From: Ophiostoma sp. CBS 140.51 | Taxonomy: Eukaryota; Ascomycota; Sordariomycetes; Ophiostomatales; Ophiostomataceae | Assembly (NCBI GenBank): GCA_029298735.1 | Contig: JANSLP010000314.1 | Span: 1-37,678 of the forward strand | Length of the DNA stretch: 37,678 nucleotides | Reading direction: 5' to 3' | Part shown: positions 1 to 9,474 of the stretch, in pieces | How the letters are laid out: each line of letters opens with the position of its first letter | Numbering within the stretch: the first letter of the stretch is position 1 | Notes under the pieces: model-generated | The model's input: the letters and a program-made list of their open reading frames with translations, nothing else | Databases searched by the model: none | What the model was told of the DNA's origin: nothing | Made by a program: the position numbers and the translations under genes

Positions 1-1011
1 GTGGACAGTTCATTGTGACAGCATGAGAAGACGCTACGTGATTACTCGTCACAGGTTCTAATTTAAAAGTTTATTGGCTTCGAAAATAGACATAATAAAC
101 CACCCAAAAAAGTACAAGTACTGTTGACGTGAAATTTGGATTCCACACACTTTAGAACACCGAGGTATCACGATGTAGGAGACCGAAAGGTGGCCACTCT
201 CACTACACAGATACAGTACGAGCAAATATCAACGCATCAACTGATGGTCAAGCAAACAAAGCAACTTCTCTGACGGCTCTCCCTCTACAGGTTTGGACAG
301 TTCCCCCGTCTATAGCAACTCGTCATCATATGCGTTGTTGACATGTATCACAACGAGGATTGGCTGCAGCTTCAAACCACAAGAAGAGACGTATACGAAA
401 AGTTAAATCAGAATAGCGGACAAGAAGATTATTGGCAAAACTAAAAATAAAAAAGAGAACTATGAACAAGGGAAAACAAGAGGCGGACAAGACAAGCAGC
501 AAAGAGGTAGGTAGGGTGGAGGTGTGTGTGGAGATGACAAAAGCCAAGGAAAGTGTATGTGCAAAAAAGGGCAACAAAAGGCTGAAGCAGGCAAACATCC
601 TCCTATCGCAAAACAAAAGTCTTTTCCACCCCCTCTTCCATCGCCTCTCATCGCTTCCTTCCACATCTCCTCGGTTGATTTTTATTGCCGGGGTAAGCGG
701 CAACGGAAAGGGAAAACAAAAATCGCGAGGGGAAAAACACAACGCATCACCAAAAATACCACATCCTCATTCGACAGAAGCAAGTGAAAAAAAAACAAAG
801 AAAGAAAGCCAAAAGACAAGAAAGATGATAGACAAGACCGGTGGACCCTATAGCTATAGCATAAGACGAATATCCAACAAGGCGTCGCTATTGGATCTGG
901 ATAATTGCGCAAAGGCCCGATCTAGCAGGGAAAAGAGGGAAAAGACGCTACTTTTTGGCAACGCGGCATGAACGTCTAGATTAGTCTCCCAACACATTTT
1001 TTTTTGATCGT
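1..1011. other. Left-edge intergenic region; no gene seen
   Basis: No convincing coding region. It lies downstream of the PAN1 stop, so its right part should hold the PAN1 3' UTR. From about 430 to 960 the plus strand is strikingly purine-rich, so the minus strand is pyrimidine-rich. The same strand bias marks the leaders of other genes in this window (PAN1, the KH gene, MATE, SEC1). My inference is that this may be the promoter or leader of a leftward gene starting beyond the window edge. The open frames here are basic, low-complexity and match no family I recognise. Confidence 0.5.
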
Positions 1012-4000
1012 CTAGTCCAACACGCGGCCGCCTGAGGCAGGCGCGCTCTTGTCAACAGTGACCGTCTTCTTCAGCTGCATGCCCGTCTTGACCTGGCTCA
1101 GGAAGGCAGGGGGACGCTGGCCCGGGGCACCGCCGCCGCCAGCAGCTGGCGGAGGAGGAGGGCCTGGTGGCGGAGGAGGCGGGGGCGGGGGAGGAGCACC
1201 ACCTGCCGGTGGCGGAGGAGGGCCTGGTGGCGGTGGCGGAGGAGCCGAGGGCGCATCAGATGACGGTGCGGGCGGAGGTGGCGGCGGGGGTGCCGTCGGG
1301 GCCTCGAAGCCGGGAATTGGGGGAGGAGGAGGAGCGAATGTGGGCGCATCGAAGGCAGGGACCTCCGGCGCCTCGGCGGCAGGGATAGGAGGAGGTGCGT
1401 CGGGTGCGGCCGCGGGGGGCGGCGGGGGTACCGTAGGCGAGCTCATAGATGCAGGTGAGGCGCTCGTGTTCTTGTCACCCACAGCCGACAGCGGCCGGGG
1501 AGGCGCCATGCTGCCAAAGAGGCGGGACGCGAGCTCGGCGGCGCTCTTACCGCCCGGCCGGTCGTCGTCGTCCGAGTCCTCCTCTTCGTCGTCATTGGCA
1601 TCCGAGCCCCAGCCGTCGTCCGTGTCGGCACGCTTCCGCGAGATGGGGCCAGTCGGGATGACAGCAGCAGGAGCAGCGGCCGCGACAGGGTTGGCAGTCA
1701 TGCGGTGGAAGGGGTTGGTGGAGGCATCGCTTGCAAGACCCGCAGGCGGTGTCACGACCGTAGCGGGACCCGTAGCCGAAGAGCTGCCAGAGGTCTGTGA
1801 CAGCATCTTAAAGTACGGGTTGCGGCTCTCGGGCTTCGTCTCCTCGGGCGAGGTGGCGTTGCCGTTGGACGTAGGGACTGGCGGGACAAAGGCTGGTGCG
1901 GCATGGGCAGCAGCCTCGCGGTCGTTGTTGCTAATCTGGCTGCTGGCCAGAGTCGGCGTCGACGCCTGGGGCGTAATCTGCTGTGGGCCCTCGTCGTCGT
2001 CGGACGAATCCGAGTCGTCGTCGTCTATGGCCTCTAGCTGGCGGCGCAGCTCCTCTTCGCGCTTCTTGGCAGCCTCAATCTCGGCCCGCCGTGCTACCAG
2101 CTTGGCCTCCTTCTCCTTGGCCTCGGCCAGGGCGGCCTTCTTCTTTCTCTTTTCCTCTTCCTTCTTGATCTTGCCGAGCCGGACCTGCTCCTCGAGTTCC
2201 TTGAGACGTTGCTCGGCCGTCGACAGCTCGTCTTCGTCGGCCTTTGCACTTGACTCAATCTCCTTGGTCTCGGCTTGCTGCTGCTCGAGGCGCTCCTCCT
2301 CTTCAGCCCTGGGCACCTTGCGGACAGCCGGCGGGGGCGGTGCACGCTTCGTCTCAGCGGCAGGAGTAGGGGCAGCAGCAGCCGGTGGCGGGATGCCCTG
2401 CTCCTCGGCCAGTCTCGCTTTGCGCTCGGCATCACGGCGGGCCGTCTCCTCGTCAGCCAGGCGTGCCTTTTCTGCGCGCTCCGCACGTTCACGCTCCGCC
2501 CGCTGGGCAGGCGACTCGCCGCGGCGGCTAATGCCAATAGCAGCAAGACGCTCCTGCATCCGCTGGGCGGCCTGCTCCTTAATATAGGCGGCTCTCTCCT
2601 CGGGCGTCTTGTAGGCAGAGTAGGACGAGCCACCACCTGCAGCAGTAGTAGGTGTTGCGGTCCTGGAAGTAGACACAGGGCTCTCGACACGCGAAGTGCT
2701 GGGCGAGCCGGAGTGCGAGCCAGAGTCCGTCCGGGCATCCGAGCGGCGGTCCTGGGCGCGGACACGGTTCGAGCGGCTGGAGCGCTGGAGATCAAAGATG
2801 AAGTCGCGGACTTCATCCTCCACGCCAAGAGCATCCTCCCAGCGGCGGCGCTCGTGCTCAGAGGTAGAGTTGTCGCCGGTGTCCTTGATGCTGTCCTCAA
2901 TGCCAGCAGCAAAGTCGCGGACGCTGTCCTCGACATCCTGCACCATGCGCTCGTTGTTCTCCTTCTCGCTGCGGACCTTGGAGCTCTCCTCCTCCAGACG
3001 TCTCGCAGCGTCGGCGCCGTTGTCCGAGGCCTCGACCTTCTCGCCACGGAGAGCGGCCGTGCGCTGGCGCATCATGGCCTTGGCGCGGGCCTTGACACGG
3101 TCGGACTCGGTCACAGCACCGCCAGGACCAGTACCGACGACGGGCTCGGCACTGCTGGGGTTCGCCTTGGCGTCCTTGATGCGGAAAAGCTCGAGGCGCG
3201 CGTCGGCAATGGCCTTCTCTGTCTTGCGGACCTGGGAGGCGAGGCTGGGAATCTTGTCAGTGAAGGTCTGGAGCTGACGCTTGAGAGTGCGGCGCTCGGC
3301 ATCCGAGTTTCCGCCAGTGCTGACCAGAGACGCGTTCGGGTGGCCATCGATGTCCTCCTGGATGCGCCGGATGCGGCGGTACAGCTCGTCGGCCTCGCGG
3401 CGGTCCTTTCTGTCGAGGATCTCGTCCTCCTCGGCGTTCTTCTCGTCGCTAAAGTCGAGAGCGTCGAGGACGACCTGCTTCTCGCGGAGCTTCTTGCGCA
3501 GCTGGTCGAGCGTCAGGTCGTCGTTGGACGTCACCGACGAAGGGGAATCAGGCCGGGGTGACTCGTTGCCGCCACCAAGTCTACGGCGAGCGCTGGACTT
3601 GTAGCTGACAGCCTCGTCGTCGTTCTTAAACACAGTACCGTCCTTGCGGTTCGAGCCAAAGGCGCCTCCGCTACCACGGAACGAGTGGCTCTTCAGGTAG
3701 CTGACGCCTGTCTTCTGGGGAAGCAGGGCAGCACCCGAGTTCTTGCGGTGGTCGGACTCCTGGTTAACCAAGTTCTTCAGTGTATCGAGCGACTCGCTAA
3801 AGTTACGGGTCGAAGGGGGGACGAGCTCGGCGGGCAGACGCGCGGGGACAGGGTAGCCGTTCAGCTTGCGGTAGATCAAGTGCATGGCGACTGCAAACTC
3901 GTCGAGGTTCAGACGGCCCTTGTTACCGTGATCGGCCAGGGTCCAGACACGCTCGAGATCGGGCTTCTCCAGGCCACTCTGGCCAAAGATCTCAATTGCC

Positions 4001-5544
4001 TGGCTACCGGCAATATAACCCTTGTTCATGCCGTCCCACGCACGGAAAATGGCGTCGTAGGTGGTCTTCTCGCCCTTGGTAATGGCCCACGGGATCTGCG
4101 CATTGCCCTGGAGGCCAGCCGTGGTGAAGTTGCCGGTGTTGCCCTGGTCGCGGCCAGTCTGCGGCATCATGCGCTGCTGGAGGATGTCGATGTTCGGCAG
4201 ACCGGTCGAGGGAGTGTTGACGAGACCCCACTGGCCGGGACGTCCGGTTGGCTGGGCGTTCAAGGGTGCGGCCATACCGGCACCGCCGGCACCACCGAAA
4301 CCAGTGGGCATCGGCGGCATGGCAGGACGGGGACCGTTGTAGCCAGCAGCCTGGGGGTTCTGCTGGAGGCCCTGGAAACCGGTCGGCTGCGGCTGAAAGC
4401 CGGTCGGCTGGCTGAGGAACCCCTGTTGCTGCTGCTGTTGCTGGCCGGGGAAACCGGTCATTGATGCCTGGAGGAGCTGCGAGTTCGAGGGCTGCGGTTG
4501 CGGGTGCTGGATGGCCGGGGGCGAAGCGGTCGTCTGGCGGCCAGAGAAGTCGGGCGCATTGGTAGCGGATTGCGCGCCGCCAGCGTTGTCATCCTCGATG
4601 CTAAAGTTGATAATGTCGACCATGCTGGACACCTCGTTCTTGATGTTGGCTGGTAGAGTCGAGGGCAGCGTCTTACCCGTAAGCTTCAGGTTGCACAGGT
4701 ACATGGCAAGGGCGAACTCGGGGAAATGAAGCTGTCCGGAACGGGTGGTATCGGCGAGAGTCCTGAAGACATTGTGTGGTCAGTAGGCCGTAGCTATGGT
4801 GATCATTACCGTCGTCCCATCATCCCCTACTTACCAAATCTGCGACAGAGAATCGCCATCAAGTCTCGACCGCAAGAGCAGGTCGCGCGCCTTCTCGCCG
4901 GACATTGTAGTCTGGCCATCGCCGACGGCTGACTTGAACAGGGTCTCGAACTTGGCCTGGTCGGGGGCCGTGATAAAGGACAGGCGGATGTTCGGGATCT
5001 TCGACGAGGGCTTAGTTGCCTGAGCAGCCGATGCGCGGGCTGCAGCACCACCGCCAGTCTGGAACGAAGCAGCCATCTCCTGGAAACCAGTTGGCTGGGG
5101 CTTCATCGGCACAGCGGGGGGAGCGAGGCCCTGGGATGGCGCCGAGGAAAAGGGGCTCGAGGACTGCTGCGGTAGTGACGGAAGCGGGGGCTGCTGCTGC
5201 TGCTGGTTCTGTTGCTGGTACTGCGCCGGGATCGAAGGCATGGGCGGGGCAGCGCTCGACTGAAATCCGCCAGCACCAGGGAAGCCGGTGTACTGCGATT
5301 GGAGCTGGCCGGGCATCTGCTGAGGCATGCCGGTTGCCTGAGGTTGAACACCGGGAAAGCCAGTATACTGCGACTGAAGAGGTGCCTGGCCAAAGCCGGT
5401 GGGCTGTGGCGCAAACGGACCCGGCTGCTGCTGCTGTTGCGGCTGGCCGAATGGCGAAGCAGTGCCATACTGCGGTTGCTGCTGCTGCTGGCCGGGACGA
5501 AGGCCGGCGCCGCCGCCGAGGAAGTTGTTGTTATTGGAATACAT
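1012..5544 (-). CDS. PAN1: PAN1, actin cytoskeleton-regulatory/endocytic scaffold (EH-domain protein)
   Basis: Two exons, 5544-4835 and 4762-1012, joined across a 72-nt intron with a GTAAGT donor and TTCAG acceptor, give 1486 aa. The junction restores the EH-domain segment SQIW|TLADTTRSG. Order of parts: a Gln/Pro-rich N-terminus with repeated QxTGF motifs; EH domain 1 (about 186-280) with an EF-loop-like DTTRSGQLHFPEF; a second TGF-repeat linker; EH domain 2 (about 459-550) with DHGNKGRLNLDEF; coiled coils (about 650-800 and 1057-1147); an acidic patch; a poly-proline region (about 1344-1450); and a C-terminal WH2-like segment with LKKTVTV. In yeast, Pan1 works with End3 and Sla1 at cortical actin patches, activates Arp2/3 and drives clathrin endocytosis. 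Length and domain order match filamentous-fungal PAN1. The long plus-strand frame opposite the 3' half mirrors the proline codons and is not a gene. Confidence 0.95.
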
Positions 5545-6503
5545 GGCGGGCTTTGTTGGTCGGCTTTTCGGGTCAACAACTCGATGATAGGGGCGTCGGG
5601 TTCGCTAGGATCGCAGGATGCAGGGCCGATGAAGAGGTCCCTTGCAGAATTGGGAGATTGGATAGCTCGAGATGGGAAATGGCGTGCAAGCAGACATAAA
5701 GAGTGCCGGCGAATTGAAAAAGAAAAGCTCGACAAAAAAGGAAAATGGGAAAAAAGGAGAGAGAAACAAAGCTAAAACATCCAGCGACGCAAAAGGAGTA
5801 GGCGACAAAGCCCCCGAAGGACAAGAGCTTGATCGCGGGAGCAAGCGAGGGCACGGGGGAGCGGCTGAGCGGAAGAAAATGAGAGGAATGGGCCACACGA
5901 CACAAGGGGGCGTGCAATGGCGATGCAAAAGCAAAAGAGAGAAAAGTGAGGGTGATGGGTTGAAGATGGTGAGCAGTGGGAAAGGAACAGGAAGGAGATG
6001 ACGAAGCTCGGCGTGGTTGGGGGGCGTGCCACCAAATTTGGGCACACAGTGGGCGGGCAGGAGCGAACAAGCAGGCAGAGTGCAGGTCAGGCAGGAGCGT
6101 TCGAAAAGCTTGGTGGAGAGGTGGAACTCGTGGAAAGCGTGGAAGGGGCGCAGGACACCTTGCTGGGGGCGGGCGTGGAGGCCTAGTGAGCCTGGCTGTT
6201 GCGTGGTTTGGCGCCGTTAGCCCATTGAGGAAGCTGATAATTCCACCACATTATGGAGCTAGCACTAGCCACAGCGCACCGCCACAGAATATGTTGATGG
6301 CTGGACTTTCGAAATACAATGGGTCGCGTAGACTCTACGGGCAATAAGCGCGACCTGTATGACCTACGACGTAGTATGCTGTGCACTGGGGCACTGTACG
6401 GTGCACGTCGTACCAAGATCCCAAGTATCAACCTCTCGTCAATCTCCAACTCACGACGCCGCTCTCTACTTCCGACGGTCGCTGCCAATCGCCAACCGAC
6501 ACA
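5545..6503. promoter_or_regulatory. Divergent PAN1/MED21 intergenic region
   Basis: This is the shared upstream region of two divergent genes. The first 400 bases or so (5660-6000) are purine-rich on plus, hence pyrimidine-rich on the PAN1 sense strand, which is typical of a filamentous-fungal 5' leader. The rest is mixed sequence. No coding region or clear TATA box could be supported. The overlapping open frames on both strands are low complexity and reflect this base skew. Confidence 0.5.
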
Positions 6504-7125
6504 ATGGCAGAAAAGAAAACGGTCGACAGTCTGTCGCAGGTGCAGGATGCCGTGGATCAGGTAAGCTGCGATCGATTTGTCAGGACATTTTCGTCAGCCG
6601 TCCTCGTTGAAGGGGATTGAGGATGCGAACAGATTGATGCAATTACTGACCTTCTCTTCCACAGCTTGCGCATCAATTCCTTGCATGCCTATACTTCCTC
6701 GAACGCCACCACAGCCTCGAGAAGCTCGGTCCGACCGACATCATCCAAGACCAGCAGAAGACCGAGAGCCAGCCGCGGACATTGACAGGTTTGTCCACTG
6801 CCCCCAGTTTCACAACTGATATTTGAGAGCCTTCTTGGTGCTGACTTTATCCTTCCCTCGTCTAGTTGAATCAATTCCTGCAGACGAGTTTCGGCAAGGC
6901 CAGGAGGAGCTGGCGCGCGACCTGGTGTACAAAGAGCAGCAGATTGAGTACTTGATTGGTAGCCTCCCGGGCCTCGAAAACACAGAACAAGACCAGGAGC
7001 GGTTGATCCGCGAGCTGGAAGAGGAACTCAAAGTGGCAGAAGTGCAGCGAAAAGAGGCTGTGCGGGAGAGGGACGAAATGTTGGCGAAACTGGACGGCGT
7101 TATTCGGAGCATTAAGCGGCCATAG
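6504..7125 (+). CDS. MED21: Mediator of RNA polymerase II transcription subunit 21 (SRB7)
   Basis: Three exons: 6504-6560, 6665-6788 and 6866-7125. Introns are 104 and 77 nt, the first with GTAAGC..CACAG and the second with a weaker GTTTGT donor and TCTAG acceptor. The product is 146 aa, close to the usual 140-150 aa for this subunit. The N-terminus reads DSLSQVQDAVDQ then LAHQFLACLYFLERHH, the characteristic Med21 start of a short amphipathic helix followed by a conserved Q-F-x-x-x-L-x-Y/F segment. The C-terminal half (about 85-140) is an unbroken Glu/Arg-rich coiled coil, which in known structures pairs with Med7 in the Mediator middle module. The ATG at 6504 has A at -3 (ACAATGG) and is the only start giving the conserved N-terminus. 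Divergent from PAN1 and convergent with the nucleotidase gene, whose stop lies only about 270 bases away. Confidence 0.92.
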
Positions 7126-7396
7126 GTGCAGAGACGGTAATTGGAGAGAGAGACACATGAAAAAGATAGATACCCCATGAATTATTCAACGCAAATTCCA
7201 GAAAAAAGGCTTATATTATAATGTAATCGCTCTATAAAAGGAAACTGTCTTGCCCAAGGGGACTGCTCCTAATAGGTCTAATCTATCTCGACAAATCTTG
7301 GACGGCCGCTCTCTAACCCGTCAACTCATGATGCCTTCCAAAATTATGTGCACGCAACGCTTCGCATAAACACTAATGCACTGTCTTCAGACTAGC

Positions 7397-8320
7397 TTAA
7401 GCAGAGCTGCTCTTGAAGAGTTGCGGGTAGACTGTCCGCAGCTCGTTCAGAGTGCTGATCTGGAACTGTGATGCCGGTGTTCGTGGTGATGTAACGCCCT
7501 CCTCGACCAAGTGGGCTGCCGTCCAGCCCAGTTCTCTTGCGCTCTTGCAATTGATATACGAGTCGTCTGTAGTCGTGTTAATGACCGCCAGTATTGGGAC
7601 TATGCCGGGTCTGTACTCACCAACAAAGAAGCAGTCTTCAACCCGCTCGATGCCTGCCTCGCGCATCGCCTTGGCAAACATGTCCTTGTGCGGCTTGCAC
7701 ACCAGCGGCGTCGAGCCGTAGTCGCAGAATGTGATACCTTCAAACTGGTCCTCAACCTCGAGCAGCCGGACAACACGCTTGCCGTGTGTCACATATGCAT
7801 TTGTGAACAGCCACAGCCGCACCTTGTCACGGTCAATATCCTGTAGCAGCTGCTTCAGGGCGGGGTTCGGCTTGATTATCTCGTCGAGCGGCAGCGCGTC
7901 GTCCACTTTTGCATTGTACTCAAGCGGGTCGATCTGGTGGTGACGTACCAGGCCCTCAATGGCCAGGCCGTAGTTCTGGTAGTACTCCTTGTGTAGTCTC
8001 ACAGCCTCGTCCCATGGGAGTGACAGGTGGTTGACAAAGTACTCGTCAATGAGTTTTGCCATGCGGTCGTGGACCTTTGCGCCTGAAGACAGAAAAGTCT
8101 ATGTTAGTGCGCCGCGTGAACAGCCGTATATGAATGATTGCAAGGGGCTTGGTACTCGCTTTTTGGGTAGAGACAGTTGTCAATGTCGCTGATGTGGAAG
8201 TTAGTTGTAGTCGCATCGTTGGTCGGACTCCGGCAGGATGACTTACAAGAAGAAGACCTTCTTCTGTGTCTTCTCCGCGCTGGCCGCGGCCGCGCCGGGT
8301 AGGGACGCTGCATCGCCCAT
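7397..8320 (-). CDS. SDT1/PHM8-like HAD-superfamily pyrimidine 5'-nucleotidase
   Basis: Four exons are proposed: 8320-8247, 8188-8160, 8082-7621 and 7566-7397, encoding 244 aa. HAD motif I is restored across intron 1 (FFFDIDNCLY, nucleophile D26 and acid D28). Motif II is LWLFTNA, the motif III lysine lies in VCKPHKDMF, and motif IV (CFFVDDS) is created only by removing intron 3. The cap region holds the family's H.YYQNYGLAIEGL pattern. Yeast Sdt1 and Phm8 are the closest known relatives: cytosolic phosphatases acting on UMP/CMP-type nucleotides or lysophosphatidate. Which substrate applies here cannot be told from sequence. Intron 2 needs a GC donor to keep frame. An in-frame upstream ATG at 8443 would add 41 residues with a basic, possibly mitochondrial-like N-terminus. 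I prefer 8320 because it has A at -3 and gives a family-sized protein. Confidence 0.88.
7567..7620 (-). other. Intron 3 of the SDT1-like gene, 54 nt, in frame and stop-free
   Basis: On the minus strand the donor is GTGAGT and the acceptor CTACAG. Splicing joins G to AC, giving FV-D-D-S, the HAD motif IV. Retention adds 18 residues without a stop, so simple ORF callers read straight through it. Confidence 0.85.
8083..8159 (-). other. Intron 2 of the SDT1-like gene, probable GC-AG intron
   Basis: The only join that keeps frame and the conserved YPKS segment uses donor GCGAGT (exon end CCAAAAA) and acceptor GTCTTCAG. A CTAAC branch site stands about 25-30 nt before the acceptor. The nearby GT (AGTACC) would shift the frame. 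Length is 77 nt. Confidence 0.75.
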
Positions 8321-9474
8321 ACTGGTCGCTTTCGTGTGTTGATTCTGTTTCTGGAAACCGTAATATGCCGTCTTCTGTATCGGGTATGAGCGTCGGAGCC
8401 CTGTTCCAAGCAGAGCAAGAGGAGCAGGAAGTGCTTTCAGCATGACCAGCCCGTGATATTTCGGCGACCTACAGTGAACTGTCCGTTCTGAGCTTTTGAA
8501 ACGGCAATGAGCTGGCGAGATCAGAGGTTTTGGGAGTCTGTGATGTCGGAGGTTGCCGTTGTTAACCGGGTCACGTGGGAGGGGAAAGCCGTTTTTGTTG
8601 GCTATCGCAATGCGGACAAAAGGGCAAGAGCGCTAATTTTTAGGGGACTCGACCTGGACTGTATCAAATTGTGTCAAATTGTTGATCCAACTTTGACGTG
8701 AACAGGCTGCAGTACGATGCTCATTTATGAGAACTTTGAATGACTCTAAAAAAGTTACAACAGATGTCTGCTTTGTAATAGTGTACACTGATCTGTCGAC
8801 GGATGCCGCCGAGTGAGTCAAACCGTGACCAAACGTACAAGCCTCGATGTCAGTGAAGTCGGTCGTAACTGCCTGTTGAAGTGATAAGATAACGACTGCA
8901 GCTTCCTCGTTATGTTGGAGAGTTGGCGTTCTTTTGTGGAGCCCATTGTTGTCACAGCAGGTGGTCAGTGCTGTAGCTGCAGAAGCATTTCACTAGTGGC
9001 TGGGTCGCGACTGCCACAAAACTTTTTTTGCTGCTCCTGCCTTTATCTGCCGCCTTTCTACGTTCCTACCCTTTTTGTCCAAAACATGTTATTTTGATCC
9101 ATCGCCGTCGACCAGCGATTTCTATCATTATATTTCGTCTTCAACAACATCGCGTCAGGCTGCACTGGATCATCTTGGCATAGTGGCTCGTTCGCCATCT
9201 GTTTTTGGTTTGCCGTCCGGAGAGCAAGACGAGCAGAAAAAGATGAGGGCGACGACATCTCGGTTTGTTTTGTCTGTCGTCGCGTGGTAGGCGCTGGCTT
9301 TTTTGTTGTCGCCAGCCTCGTTTCCCCCCTTTTGCTCCTTTTGCCCCTTTTGCTTTTCTTTCGTTACCTTATTTTTCTAGGCACTCCTTCGCCGTTGAGC
9401 GTTTCGAGTCCGACAATACCTTGCATCGAAAGAGCTTTGATACACGACCGGCTCTCCGTACGCTTTCTGCCATC
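8321..9474. promoter_or_regulatory. Divergent region between SDT1-like gene and the 914-aa unknown gene
   Basis: About 1.15 kb without a supported gene. It contains a short direct repeat TCAAATTGT (around 8665-8685) and, from about 9300 to 9400, a pyrimidine-rich stretch that probably belongs to the 5' leader of the rightward gene. Reading frames here are short and match no known family. Confidence 0.5.

Noticed and set aside
432..971. 179-codon Lys/Ser-rich plus frame
   Set aside because: Arises from a purine-rich tract; low complexity and no recognisable domain.
1049..2587. Long 512-codon plus-strand open frame
   Set aside because: It is antisense to the PAN1 coiled-coil and proline-rich region. 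Its Gly/Ser/Ala repeats are the reverse complement of proline and acidic codons.
2094..3561. Open frames of 317 and 428 codons on both strands inside PAN1
   Set aside because: Alternative-frame by-products of GC-rich coiled-coil codons; no family features and no independent start or splice context.
8318..8443. Upstream in-frame ATG at 8443 as the true start of the SDT1-like gene
   Set aside because: Would add 41 residues not typical of the family; the ATG at 8320 has a better context. Left open as a possible alternative mitochondrial form.
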